The notes: generated from the letters alone by a model not told the origin. 64,000 bases of DNA from Flagellimonas pacifica (GCF_900215465.1 NZ_OBEH01000006.1:1-64000); one strand, 5' to 3'. Positions 27,291 to 36,179 are shown, counted from the first letter of the stretch. Made by a program: numbers and translations.

Positions 27291-29066
27291 ATGTTCGAGT
27301 TTGAACCTGATGAATATATCTTCACCAAGTTTGCACACTACTTCAAACGGCGACGTAAGAAGAAAGAAGCAAATCAGGCCCATGCGGTTTCATTGAAGGA
27401 AGTAAAGTCCAGACTTACCATTTTTGCCCGTGCTATTACAGGTCAACCCATCGAACTTTACGCTGCTGAACGGGAAGGAGGCTATAAAAACAATAATTTC
27501 TTCCTGCCTACAAAATATGGGGAATTGCTAACAGTTGAGGAAAACCTGTCCTTCTACTTATTTCGAATTTTATATTTATCCATTCAAAAAAATTTGGGAT
27601 TCAATTGGGAAAATGAGGTTGAACATTCGTTAAAAGAATCACAAGGCAAAGCCCACGAAACCGCAGCAATAGTGTTGGAACATTTATTCTATGAATTTCC
27701 CGTGACAAAAACATATCACGAAAAATTTATTTACCATTATTCAAAAAAATCAAGTCCAAATTCGGAACCGGACTTTTCATTTATCTATGGAAAATGGATG
27801 AAGAACTCATCTGAGGAACAAACGGATGACAAATTGAAGAATTTCACGGAAAAGGTAAAAGAGTCAAACCAAGAACAGCCCAAAACAATCCTTAAAGCCA
27901 ATGCCGTAGAAGAAATAGTTTCGGTTCAGGTGGATGAAAAACAAGTAGAGGATGCCGTTTTACAACATCAGTTTGAAAAAGTGGAAACTGCAGATGAATT
28001 TGGCGGAAATTTTAGAAATATGGATGGCGATGACGATTTGGACGATCATGCCAACGCTCTGGAAGATTTGAACATGAAATTTACGGTCAGGGTAGATGAT
28101 ACCGCGCATTCTGTATACCAGGCTGATTTTGTAGAAAACACCACCATTGCAGAAAGCGCAGACGGTGATAATAACGGTTACTTTGTCCAATACGATGAGT
28201 GGGATTACGCCAAACGCATGTACAAGGAAAATTTTTGCAAAGTATACCCAAAAAGCATTTTAAAAGCTGATGCTGCCTATTACAAAGAAGCAATCTCTAA
28301 AAATAAGTCAACACTTTTGGGGTTGCGAAAGATGCTGACCACAGTGAACAACAAATACCAGCAGCAACGAAGACAGACCCAAGGCGAGGAATTTGACCTG
28401 GACGCGGTTACCGATTTATTTGCGGATGTGAATTCTGGTCATACTCCATCGGAAAAAATATACTTGTCCAAGCGTAAAAAGGAAAAAGACCTTTCTATTT
28501 TGTTGTTGTTGGACAGCAGTTTGTCCAGCGATGGATACGCTGCCGGGAATAGGGTCATTGATGTGGAAAAACAAGTATCCATTTTATTTGGCGAAATATT
28601 GAATGAGTTCAACATCGACTTTTCCATTAATGGCTTTTATTCCAAAACAAGAAATCATTCCACATATACTACACTAAAGGGGTTTGATGAGGATTGGAAC
28701 AGGGCAAAACTTAAAATAGGCGCTCTGGAACCAAGTGGATACACTCGAATAGGCCCAGCTCTGCGTCATTCGGGAGCTTTGTTGGACCAACGAAGCACGA
28801 AGAACAAGTGGGTCATCTTGATTTCGGATGGCAAACCCAATGATTATGATCGCTATGAAGGCAAATATGGGATAAACGACATCAAACAGGCCTTGCGTGA
28901 GCTCAATGAGCGTCAGATAAATTCTTATGCATTGGCCATTGAAGCCCAGGCGAAGTATTATTTGCCACAGATGTTCGGACAAAATCACTATCAAATTTTG
29001 ACCACACCTGTAGAGTTGTTGCAATCGCTGGTAAAGCTCTATGAAAAAATAAAACATCAATCTTGA
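27291..29066 (+). CDS. norD: NorD-type VWA-domain protein
   Basis: The 591-residue product is the partner of NorQ in activating nitric oxide reductase. The C-terminal von Willebrand A domain (about 400-585) has the MIDAS residues in LLLDSSLSSDG, the Thr in SGYTRIGPALRH and the Asp in ISDGKPND. The central part (about 190-280) is acidic and low in complexity. The N-terminal 150 residues are basic then helical, as in NorD/CbbO proteins. It is probably cytoplasmic, since no signal or membrane segment is seen. Confidence 0.93.
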   Translation: MFEFEPDEYIFTKFAHYFKRRRKKKEANQAHAVSLKEVKSRLTIFARAITGQPIELYAAEREGGYKNNNFFLPTKYGELLTVEENLSFYLFRILYLSIQKNLGFNWENEVEHSLKESQGKAHETAAIVLEHLFYEFPVTKTYHEKFIYHYSKKSSPNSEPDFSFIYGKWMKNSSEEQTDDKLKNFTEKVKESNQEQPKTILKANAVEEIVSVQVDEKQVEDAVLQHQFEKVETADEFGGNFRNMDGDDDLDDHANALEDLNMKFTVRVDDTAHSVYQADFVENTTIAESADGDNNGYFVQYDEWDYAKRMYKENFCKVYPKSILKADAAYYKEAISKNKSTLLGLRKMLTTVNNKYQQQRRQTQGEEFDLDAVTDLFADVNSGHTPSEKIYLSKRKKEKDLSILLLLDSSLSSDGYAAGNRVIDVEKQVSILFGEILNEFNIDFSINGFYSKTRNHSTYTTLKGFDEDWNRAKLKIGALEPSGYTRIGPALRHSGALLDQRSTKNKWVILISDGKPNDYDRYEGKYGINDIKQALRELNERQINSYALAIEAQAKYYLPQMFGQNHYQILTTPVELLQSLVKLYEKIKHQS

Positions 29067-29084
29067 TAGGTATTGCAAGCTTAT

Positions 29085-29660
29085 ATGAATCAGAAAGTCA
29101 TTAATCATAAAAATGTTTATTATCCACCTGGTGGAATCCTAATTTGGATCATTATCCTTTTAGAGTTGGTCACCTTTGGCATTGCTTTGATAGCAATGAT
29201 ATATGAGGGGAAAGCAGAACCTGACCAATTTCATGATTCTAGATTGTCGCTTAACGTAACTTGCGGCATGATCAATACGGTTTTCTTGTTGACGAGTGGG
29301 TTTTTTATGGCACTTTCGGTTAAGGAAGTGAATATGAAAGGAAAGCACGGGTTGAAAAAATACTTGCCTGTGACCATACTTTTTGGGAGCTTTTTTTTAT
29401 TGCTGAAGAGTTGGGAGTATTATGAAAAGATAGAAGCAGGATTAAGTATGGGGCACAACACCTTTTTTAACTATTACTGGATGCTTACGTTGTTCCATGT
29501 TATTCATGTAATAGTAGGGCTCGTTATTTTAATTTCAGTGTATTTAGGATTGAAGAAAGAATCCACTACAATTGAAGATATAGAGGCAAGTGCTGCTTTT
29601 TGGCATATGTGCGACCTCATATGGCTTTTATTGTTTCCATTACTTTATTTATTCTTTTAA
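29085..29660 (+). CDS. norE: NorE-like cytochrome c oxidase subunit III family protein
   Basis: The 191-residue product has about five membrane helices and belongs to the cytochrome c oxidase subunit III family. The typical motif LLKSWEYYEKIEAGLSMGHNTFFNYYWMLTLFHVIHVIVGL and the C-terminal FWHMCDLIWLLLFPLLYL are visible. In denitrifiers such proteins (NorE) accompany NorCB and are thought to aid its function or membrane assembly. I place the start at the ATG 29085 rather than at a TTG four codons upstream. The stop codon abuts norF. Confidence 0.88.
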   Translation: MNQKVINHKNVYYPPGGILIWIIILLELVTFGIALIAMIYEGKAEPDQFHDSRLSLNVTCGMINTVFLLTSGFFMALSVKEVNMKGKHGLKKYLPVTILFGSFFLLLKSWEYYEKIEAGLSMGHNTFFNYYWMLTLFHVIHVIVGLVILISVYLGLKKESTTIEDIEASAAFWHMCDLIWLLLFPLLYLFF

Positions 29661-29897
29661 ATGGACAGAACAATAACCATAACTTGGATTCTTTTAGTGG
29701 TGCTGACCATAATCACATCGCTATTTTCTGGAATGAACGGGATCAATGTATCTATTTTTGTTATAGTATTGGCAGGATTTAAGTTTTTGGGCGTGGCATT
29801 TCAGTTTATGGAATTGAAAAAAGCACATCTTTTTTGGAAGATCATCATCTTTGCATATCTCATTTTATTTGTATCAATCATTTTAATCATTTTATAA
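29661..29897 (+). CDS. norF: NorF-like small membrane protein (COX subunit IV family)
   Basis: The 78-residue product is almost wholly hydrophobic, with about three predicted membrane helices, and resembles prokaryotic cytochrome c oxidase subunit IV (the VLAGFKFLGVAFQFMELKKAHLFWK pattern). It directly follows norE with no gap, as NorF does in other nor clusters. Its exact role is not established. Confidence 0.82.
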   Translation: MDRTITITWILLVVLTIITSLFSGMNGINVSIFVIVLAGFKFLGVAFQFMELKKAHLFWKIIIFAYLILFVSIILIIL

Positions 29898-29903
29898 AAT
29901 TCT

Positions 29904-29924
29904 AGGTCAGAAAAATATTGACCT
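29904..29924. other. inverted repeat AGGTCA-N9-TGACCT before the 29934 gene
   Basis: Two perfect 6-bp arms separated by 9 bp lie between norF and the next gene and end 9 bp before its ATG. It could be an mRNA hairpin or an operator. No T run follows. Confidence 0.45.
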
Positions 29925-29933
29925 CACGCAATT

Positions 29934-31733
29934 ATGGCACAAACACATACATTTCATATCCCGGTAATGGGAATAGGTTTTACAATAGATTCTCCTCTTA
30001 AGGTTTCAAAATTTGGGATAGACTCTGTAATCTCCTTGGTAGATGACATCTTAATTGAAAAAATGAGAGTTATGTATTGCAAGAAATTTAAAATCCCATA
30101 TGAAGAGATTACGGAAAAGATGGAGGATTTCAGGGCAAAAAGAATCACATCATACTTAAATTTGATAAAGACCTTATCCGAAAAAGAATTTGAAGAGTTC
30201 AAGAAAACAACGACTAGAACTATTAATGATATCAATATTTTTTTTGATACACTTCCTGATGCTTCTTCCTTAAAACGGGAATTTAAACAATTGACAAAAA
30301 GCCATTTCAGTTTTAATGAAATAAAAAATTGGTTCAAAGAGAATTTATCCATGGGAGGGATTGATGTCAATATCATGACCAAGGTGGACAAGGATAATTA
30401 TATTGAAGGGGAAAAGCTGCCCACCGAGTATAATGATGCCCATGCAGCTTTACGGGGGTTTGCAATGAGCGATGTTGATTCATCTTTGGTGCTCTCAGCA
30501 GGGATGAATCCTAGATTGTACAGTTATTTATCCCAGTTCAAAGATTTTTACCCAGACAAGAATGGTTTTATAAAAAAGAAGGTCATTCTAAAGGTAAGTG
30601 ATTATCGTTCTGCTATGATTCAAGGGAAATTCTTGGCGAAAAAAGGGATTTGGGTCTCAGAATACAGAATTGAATCTGGATTGAATTGTGGTGGTCATGC
30701 TTTTGCAACGGAAGGGTATTTATTGGGACCAGTATTGGAGGAATTCAAAGTTAAAAGAGAAGAATTACGTCAATCCTTGCAAGAGCTCTTATTCCAAACG
30801 TTTTTAAATGCTGATAATGTGGTTCCCAAAACAGATTTGAACTTTAAAATTTCAGCCCAAGGAGGAGTGGGGACAGCAGAGGAACATCAGTTTTTATTGG
30901 AGTACTATCAAGTAGATTCTGTGGGGTGGGGAAGTCCTTTCTTGTTGGTTCCGGAAGCTACGACAGTAGATGATGCCACGTTGAAAAAATTGGTTGAAGC
31001 CAAGGAAGAGGATGTTTATTTAAGTGATATTTCCCCATTGGGAGTCCCTTTCAATAACTTAAAAGGAAACACGAAGGATTTGGAAAAAATGCGCCTTATT
31101 GAAAAAGGGAGACCGGGGAGTGCATGTCCCAAAAAATTTGTGGCTTTGAACAAGGAATTTACAGAGAAAGGAATCTGCACCGCTTCACGGCAATATCAAT
31201 ATTTAAAAATCAAGGCACTTGATAAAGAAGATATTTTAGAAAGCGAATATCAAAAAAGATATAATGAAATCATAGAGAAAACCTGCACCTGCGTTGGTCT
31301 GGGAACCACGGCATTATTGGCAAATAATCTGGATACCAAAACCGAAGGGGAAGGTGTTTCCATTTGCCCAGGCCCCAATATTGCTTATTTTTCCAAGGCT
31401 ATGGGGTTGAAGGAAATTATCAATGCCATTTATGGCAAATCATCTAAGATTACCAGTGCGGAGCGTCCCAATATGTTTGTTAAAGAACTCAATATTTATA
31501 TTGACTTCCTAAAAAAGAAGCTAGATGAAATGGTATTGGTAAGTACCCCAAAGCAAATTAAATACGTGAAAGCTTTTGCGAATAATTTAAAGGAAGGTCT
31601 GCAATATTATAACCAACTATTTGGTCAAGTCCGTAATAAGGCGGAAAGTGATTTGTCGTCAATTCTTCAGGATTTGAGCAAAAGCGAACAAAGGCTACAA
31701 AGATTAAACCTGGAAATAGTTAAATTGGGATAA
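29934..31733 (+). CDS. uncharacterised protein, nitronate-monooxygenase-like TIM barrel
   Basis: I do not recognise a characterised homologue for this 599-residue protein. Its middle part resembles FMN-dependent nitronate monooxygenase/FabK barrels. SGLNCGGHAFATEG (C252, H255) looks like their GGH motif. ISAQGGVGTAEEHQFLL and VDSVGWGSPFLLVPEAT look like the phosphate-binding GG-x and the GxxF-x-x-x-EA segments. It also has cysteines at 398, 415, 451, 453 and 478, enough for an Fe-S or zinc site. The last 80 residues are probably coiled coil. No signal peptide is present. It lies 36 bp after norF in the same direction, so it is probably the last gene of the nor run. Confidence 0.6.
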   Translation: MAQTHTFHIPVMGIGFTIDSPLKVSKFGIDSVISLVDDILIEKMRVMYCKKFKIPYEEITEKMEDFRAKRITSYLNLIKTLSEKEFEEFKKTTTRTINDINIFFDTLPDASSLKREFKQLTKSHFSFNEIKNWFKENLSMGGIDVNIMTKVDKDNYIEGEKLPTEYNDAHAALRGFAMSDVDSSLVLSAGMNPRLYSYLSQFKDFYPDKNGFIKKKVILKVSDYRSAMIQGKFLAKKGIWVSEYRIESGLNCGGHAFATEGYLLGPVLEEFKVKREELRQSLQELLFQTFLNADNVVPKTDLNFKISAQGGVGTAEEHQFLLEYYQVDSVGWGSPFLLVPEATTVDDATLKKLVEAKEEDVYLSDISPLGVPFNNLKGNTKDLEKMRLIEKGRPGSACPKKFVALNKEFTEKGICTASRQYQYLKIKALDKEDILESEYQKRYNEIIEKTCTCVGLGTTALLANNLDTKTEGEGVSICPGPNIAYFSKAMGLKEIINAIYGKSSKITSAERPNMFVKELNIYIDFLKKKLDEMVLVSTPKQIKYVKAFANNLKEGLQYYNQLFGQVRNKAESDLSSILQDLSKSEQRLQRLNLEIVKLG

Positions 31734-31761
31734 AGATTTATTGGTTTTGGACTAGGGTCTT

Positions 31762-32208
31762 TTACAGTCCTATGTCCTTCAATGTAATATATCTTCCTTT
31801 CTGTTTTATTTCGCCCACAAACTCTGCTATGGTTTTATCCTTAAAATCATTGTAGATTTTTGCTTTGAACGGAGCTACGGTGAAATGAACTGGACAGGGG
31901 TTTTCATCCCCACAAGCGGACAAACCCATAAAACATTGGTCAAATTTATCGGTGCCATCAATACACTTGATAATGTCCCAAACAGAATTTTCAAGATTTG
32001 CTTTGTCAAGAAAGAATCCTCCTGTGGGACCTTTGGAAGAAGATACCAGTTTATTCTTGGTAAGTTGTTGCAGTAGTTTAGCCAAAAAGGGTTGTGGAGT
32101 TTCTAAAGCTTCAGAAATCTTTTTTACGCCTATTTTTTCTCCTTCTTCCTCTTGCATGGCCAAATAAAGAATGGATCGTATAGCATACTTACATGCATTG
32201 GACAGCAT
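31762..32208 (-). CDS. Rrf2-family Fe-S transcription regulator (NsrR/IscR-like)
   Basis: The 148-residue product has the Rrf2 winged-helix pattern (YAIRSILYLAMQ, ISEALETPQPFLAKLLQQLTKNKLVSSSKGPTGGFFL). Three clustered cysteines follow (C92, C99, C105, with C82 before them), placed like the cluster ligands of NsrR and IscR, so it probably senses NO, oxygen or cluster status. A longer frame reaches 32268, but the ATG at 32208 gives the standard N-terminus. It faces the nor genes tail to tail and is divergent from nadA. One 20-bp box lies 25 bp before its start, suggesting autoregulation. Confidence 0.9.
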   Translation of the reverse strand: MLSNACKYAIRSILYLAMQEEEGEKIGVKKISEALETPQPFLAKLLQQLTKNKLVSSSKGPTGGFFLDKANLENSVWDIIKCIDGTDKFDQCFMGLSACGDENPCPVHFTVAPFKAKIYNDFKDKTIAEFVGEIKQKGRYITLKDIGL

Positions 32209-32233
32209 AAATATCTTTTTTATCAAATATATA

Positions 32234-32253
32234 AAAAGACATTTTAGTCTTAA
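32234..32253 (-). promoter_or_regulatory. TTAAGAC-N6-GTCTTTT box upstream of the Rrf2 gene
   Basis: On the minus strand two 7-bp arms (inner 5 bp perfectly paired, AAGAC/GTCTT) are separated by 6 bp, as in the boxes at 19020, 21456 and 36956. A TATATTTG -7 element follows at 32231-32224, so the box lies in the promoter. This supports autoregulation, by inference. Confidence 0.5.
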
Positions 32254-32273
32254 TTGTATATGAGACATTTTGT

Positions 32274-32287
32274 ATGACTTTTGTCAT
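32274..32287. promoter_or_regulatory. FNR/CRP-type box (ATGAC-N4-GTCAT) between the Rrf2 gene and nadA
   Basis: A perfect 14-bp palindrome, ATGACTTTTGTCAT. Its centre is 41.5 bp before about 32322, where TATTTTCG (32310-32317) would be a -7 element for nadA. For the Rrf2 promoter it would lie near -61. Either or both genes could be controlled. Confidence 0.45.
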
Positions 32288-32332
32288 GCTTTTTTATGAT
32301 GCCCGACATTATTTTCGCGCTAAGCAGAACTA

Positions 32333-33268
32333 ATGGGCAGAATGAATCTAAAGAAAAAAATAGAAGCACTAAAAAAGGATAAAAACGCTGTTATCTTGGC
32401 ACATTATTACCAGATTCCGGAGATTCAGGAAATTGCTGATTATGTTGGAGATAGTTTAGGGTTATCACAAAGAGCTGCAGAAACAGACGCCGATATAATT
32501 GTCTTTGCAGGGGTTCATTTTATGGCTGAAACGGCCAAAATTCTGAATCCGTCAAAGAAAGTGCTATTGCCTGACCTTGATGCTGGTTGTTCTTTGGCCG
32601 AATCATGTCCACCTGATGCTTTTGAAGCATTCGTGAAATCACATCCAAACCATACCGTGGTTACCTATGTGAATTGCAGTGCCAAAGTCAAGGCCTTGAC
32701 CGATATTGTCTGTACATCGTCCAATGCCCTAAAGATTGTTGAATCCATCCCAGAAGACCAGCCCATTATTTTTGCTCCTGATAGAAATCTGGGAAAATAC
32801 ATCATGCAAAAAACAGGCAGGGATATGTTGCTTTGGGATGGAAGTTGTTTGGTGCATGAAGCATTCTCCATGGAAAAACTCTTGGCGCTTCACAGGGAAT
32901 ACCCAGACTGTAAGATCATTGCTCATCCTGAATCTGAGGAACATATTCTTAAAACAGCAACATACATTGGTTCTACGGCTGGAATGATTGAATATGTGAA
33001 GTCCCATCCCAAGGGAAAATTCATAGTGGCCACCGAAGCAGGAATTCTTCATAAAATGCAAGAAGAAGTTCCTACCGCTGAGTTGATTCCAGCACCGGCA
33101 AAAGAAGATAACACTTGTGCTTGCAGCGAATGTGCTTTCATGAAGATGAATACGTTGCAAAAGTTATATGATTGCCTGCTTAATGAAAGCCCTCAAATTG
33201 ATGTAACAAAAGACATTCAAGAAAAAGCACTGGTTCCTATTGAGCGTATGTTGGAACTTTCAAAATAG
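32333..33268 (+). CDS. nadA: quinolinate synthase
   Basis: The 311-residue product condenses iminoaspartate with dihydroxyacetone phosphate to quinolinate for NAD synthesis. It uses a 4Fe-4S cluster. Family motifs are [20 protein letters not shown] at the N-terminus, [12 protein letters not shown] (C86), WDGSCLVHE and the C-terminal [15 protein letters not shown]. An internal ATG three codons down (32342) is an alternative start. It is followed by nadB with 1 bp between them. The cluster is known to be oxygen-sensitive, which may explain its place beside anaerobic genes. Confidence 0.96.
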   Translation: MGRMNLKKKIEALKKDKNAVILAHYYQIPEIQEIADYVGDSLGLSQRAAETDADIIVFAGVHFMAETAKILNPSKKVLLPDLDAGCSLAESCPPDAFEAFVKSHPNHTVVTYVNCSAKVKALTDIVCTSSNALKIVESIPEDQPIIFAPDRNLGKYIMQKTGRDMLLWDGSCLVHEAFSMEKLLALHREYPDCKIIAHPESEEHILKTATYIGSTAGMIEYVKSHPKGKFIVATEAGILHKMQEEVPTAELIPAPAKEDNTCACSECAFMKMNTLQKLYDCLLNESPQIDVTKDIQEKALVPIERMLELSK

Positions 33269-33269
33269 C

Positions 33270-34823
33270 ATGATTACAACTGATTATTTAGTCATTGGCT
33301 CAGGAGTGGCCGGGTTAACTTTCGCCATTAAAATTGCAGAAAGATTTTCGGATAGGACAGTTGTTATTGTTACCAAAGGTGATGAGAGTGAATCCAATAC
33401 CAAATATGCACAAGGTGGTGTGGCCGTTGTATTGGATACTGAGGAAGATTCATTTCAAAAACACATTCAAGATACATTGGTTGCCGGAGATGGTTTATGT
33501 GATGAATTGGTGGTGCAAATGGTAATTAAGGAAGGGCCAAAACGCTTTAGCGAGTTGATTCATTGGGGCGCTAATTTTGATATTGATTCCGAAGGAAACT
33601 TCAGCTTGGGAAAAGAAGGAGGGCATTCAGAATACCGAGTGGTGCACCATAAAGATATTACAGGGTATGAAGTAGAACGTGCTTTGCTAAAAAGAGTACA
33701 TCAACTTAAAAATATACAATTGTTGTCCTATCATTTTGCCATAGATCTTATTACAGAGCACCATTTAGAGGAACAGCATTCTGAAAAATTAGCATGCTAT
33801 GGAGCATATGTACTGAATGAAAAAACAGGAGAGATACTTGCCTTAAAAGCAAAACATACGCTATTGGCTTCTGGAGGTATTGGTAGGGTTTATGGGCATA
33901 CCACCAATCCGGATATTGCAACTGGCGATGGCATAGCTATGGCCTATAGGGCAAAAGCGCAAATACAGGATGTGGAATTTGTACAGTTTCACCCTACTGC
34001 TTTGTACGACTCGGAGAAGGGGTCTTCTTTCCTTATTTCGGAAGCTGTAAGAGGATTTGGCGCATACCTGCGCAATAGGAAGGGACGCCGTTTTATGCCA
34101 GGTTATGATGAACGGGCCGAATTGGCATCCAGGGATGTTGTATCACAATGTATTGATAAGGAATTAAAAAGAACAGGTGATACCCATGTGTATCTGGACT
34201 GTACACATTTGGATATTGAAGCTTTTAAAGGTCATTTTCCCAATATCCACGAAAAGTGCAAGAGCCTTCATATTGATCTTGCCAAAGATTGGATTCCGGT
34301 TGTGCCAGCATCGCACTACCTGTGTGGGGGAATTGTGGTGGATAAAAATGGGGAAACAACAATCAACAATTTGTTTGCCTGCGGCGAATGTTCAAGAACT
34401 GGATTGCATGGGGCCAACCGATTGGCTTCAAATTCTTTGTTGGAGGCATTGGTCTATGCCCATAATGTTTTTGAGCATCTTTCAACGGAAAATAGAGAAC
34501 ACACAAATTTGGATATTCCTGAGTGGAATGATGAAGGTACAAGTATTCCGAAGGAACATATAATAATTCAGCATAACCTTAAAGAACTGCAAGCACTGAT
34601 GCGGGATTATGTGGGCATTGTGCGCAGTAATGATCGATTGAAAAAGGCCATCACTCGTTTGGATGTGATCTATAAAGAAGTGGAAGTATTGTATAAAACC
34701 TCAAAAGTGAATACCTCCCTTTGTGAATTGCGAAACATGATCAATGTGGCCCACTTAATTATTGGTCAGTCATTATTGCGCAAAGAAAATAAAGGAGGGT
34801 ATTATAATATTGACAATTTATAA
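33270..34823 (+). CDS. nadB: L-aspartate oxidase
   Basis: The 517-residue product is a flavoprotein that oxidises L-aspartate to iminoaspartate, the substrate of NadA. It has the N-terminal FAD motif VIGSGVAGLTFA, the SNTKYAQGGVAVV stretch, EFVQFHPTALY, SHYLCGGI and LHGANRLASNSLLEALVYA, all typical of NadB. A longer frame begins inside nadA, but the ATG at 33270 gives the normal N-terminus. It uses fumarate or oxygen as acceptor, so it can work anaerobically. It ends 24 bp from the convergent gene at 34848. Confidence 0.96.
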   Translation: MITTDYLVIGSGVAGLTFAIKIAERFSDRTVVIVTKGDESESNTKYAQGGVAVVLDTEEDSFQKHIQDTLVAGDGLCDELVVQMVIKEGPKRFSELIHWGANFDIDSEGNFSLGKEGGHSEYRVVHHKDITGYEVERALLKRVHQLKNIQLLSYHFAIDLITEHHLEEQHSEKLACYGAYVLNEKTGEILALKAKHTLLASGGIGRVYGHTTNPDIATGDGIAMAYRAKAQIQDVEFVQFHPTALYDSEKGSSFLISEAVRGFGAYLRNRKGRRFMPGYDERAELASRDVVSQCIDKELKRTGDTHVYLDCTHLDIEAFKGHFPNIHEKCKSLHIDLAKDWIPVVPASHYLCGGIVVDKNGETTINNLFACGECSRTGLHGANRLASNSLLEALVYAHNVFEHLSTENREHTNLDIPEWNDEGTSIPKEHIIIQHNLKELQALMRDYVGIVRSNDRLKKAITRLDVIYKEVEVLYKTSKVNTSLCELRNMINVAHLIIGQSLLRKENKGGYYNIDNL

Positions 34824-34847
34824 CGTCAATTGGTATTCCTTTGAATA

Positions 34848-36068
34848 TCAATTTCCAGTCGTTTTCCTGAACTGATTTATAAAAATATTGATGATGCCAA
34901 GCAGGAGTATGCTACTGGCAGCAGCTAAATACCATAAATAATCAGTTGCCAGAGATGTTTTTAGCCATACTGTAAGCCCTTTGTAAAAAAGAAGAGCTTC
35001 GGTTAGGAAAAATCCAATGAGGTAAAGAATTACGGTTCTCTTTGTTAGGTGAATCAACTTAAATTGGGATAAAAATGCTAGAATAGCGGTACTAATTACA
35101 CCTAAGAATGTCCAATGCAAATACCCTATGATCAAATCAATATTTGATGAGATGACCAAAGCAAAATAAGGAATCGTTCCGATCAATTGAAATATTAATT
35201 TCATTAGAAAAAGAAGCGCAACCAGTTCCATCAAAAAGAAGAAGAGCTTGGTAGTTGCTTGTTTTAGCTTTTCCGATAGGGCATACAAAGATTTCATCAA
35301 AACTCCCATGGCCAAAAGCTGTAAAATACTCCCTATGGCCGAAAAGATATAGATGGTGAAATGTGGTTTCATCCACAATAGCGAAATACCGAAGGTAAGT
35401 ACAACCCCCAGATTGATCATCCAAAAGAATGGCCTGAATGTCTTTTGGGGCAGATTTATTTCTCTCTGTTCAAGAATATAAAGGAATAGCCCAAGAAGTG
35501 CAATGATGAACCATCCGTTGTACTGAAAGTGCAAATAGAAATAAATGGCATTTCTGTATAGATCGGAACCGCTTCCTGCCGTATTCATAATAATGCCCAA
35601 AGCCCAGGGGCCTATACTAGATATTGCCATGTAACATAACGAAATTCGAATACACTTGTAAGAATGGGCTTCCTTTTGCTTTTCCGAGGTGTATTTTAGG
35701 AACAACCACATAAAAAAATAGGAGGCAAACAGAAACAGGGTTGAAAATATGATGGAAAACAAGGCGTACCCCGTAAAAGGAAAGGTGAGCAGCATTCCCA
35801 CAATAGTAGCTTGGGTAAACCAAAACAAGTTTTGATATTTTTTATGGATAGACGCATTACTCAAATATGATTTGTAAATCAATGTGGTTAAAGCGGTATA
35901 GACCCATCCTAATAAGGCAACATGGGAATGTGTATGGACGAGGAACCTATAATCAAACGGAAGTTCAACTAATTGAAAAAGCCGTAAAGCCATTCCCAAA
36001 AGGGCAATTAGGAGAAGATATCCCAGGGCATAAATACTATGTTTCTTTAACGTTTGCACGAAATCCAA
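34848..36068 (-). CDS. polytopic membrane protein with haem-copper-oxidase/NnrS-like histidines
   Basis: The 406-residue product has about 12 membrane segments. Histidines H45, H47 and H49 lie in VHTHSHVALLGWVY, H180 in YFYLHFQYNGWF and one more in GYLHWTFLGVIS. The pattern recalls haem-ligating helices of haem-copper oxidase subunit I or NnrS, but the full copper-site set is not present, so I do not call it an oxidase. A stop codon lies just before the frame, so the start must be TTG (36068), GTG (36059) or a later ATG (residue 26). It lies downstream of ric, after a terminator, suggesting an NO-related role. Confidence 0.7.
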   Translation of the reverse strand: MDFVQTLKKHSIYALGYLLLIALLGMALRLFQLVELPFDYRFLVHTHSHVALLGWVYTALTTLIYKSYLSNASIHKKYQNLFWFTQATIVGMLLTFPFTGYALFSIIFSTLFLFASYFFMWLFLKYTSEKQKEAHSYKCIRISLCYMAISSIGPWALGIIMNTAGSGSDLYRNAIYFYLHFQYNGWFIIALLGLFLYILEQREINLPQKTFRPFFWMINLGVVLTFGISLLWMKPHFTIYIFSAIGSILQLLAMGVLMKSLYALSEKLKQATTKLFFFLMELVALLFLMKLIFQLIGTIPYFALVISSNIDLIIGYLHWTFLGVISTAILAFLSQFKLIHLTKRTVILYLIGFFLTEALLFYKGLTVWLKTSLATDYLWYLAAASSILLLGIINIFINQFRKTTGN

Positions 36069-36076
36069 TTACAGGT

Positions 36077-36084
36077 CAAAGGTA
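36077..36084 (-). promoter_or_regulatory. possible -7 element before the 34848 membrane-protein gene
   Basis: The minus strand reads TACCTTTG, an exact TAnnTTTG match, only about 9 bp before the putative TTG start. It implies a very short leader or a downstream start such as GTG 36059. No -33 TTG was found at the usual spacing. Confidence 0.3.
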
Positions 36085-36120
36085 CTTTTTCCAAAGAAAT
36101 GTTATTAATGGATAAAAACT

Positions 36121-36158
36121 AAAAAATGGAGCATCTAAACTTGTTGATACTCCATTTT
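36121..36158 (-). terminator. Rho-independent terminator after ric
   Basis: On the minus strand AAAATGGAG pairs with CTCCATTTT, with ATC/GAT extending the stem, and is followed by TTAGTTTTT. It lies 22 bp past the ric stop codon. Confidence 0.75.
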
Positions 36159-36179
36159 CTAATGGCTATGAAATTAAAA

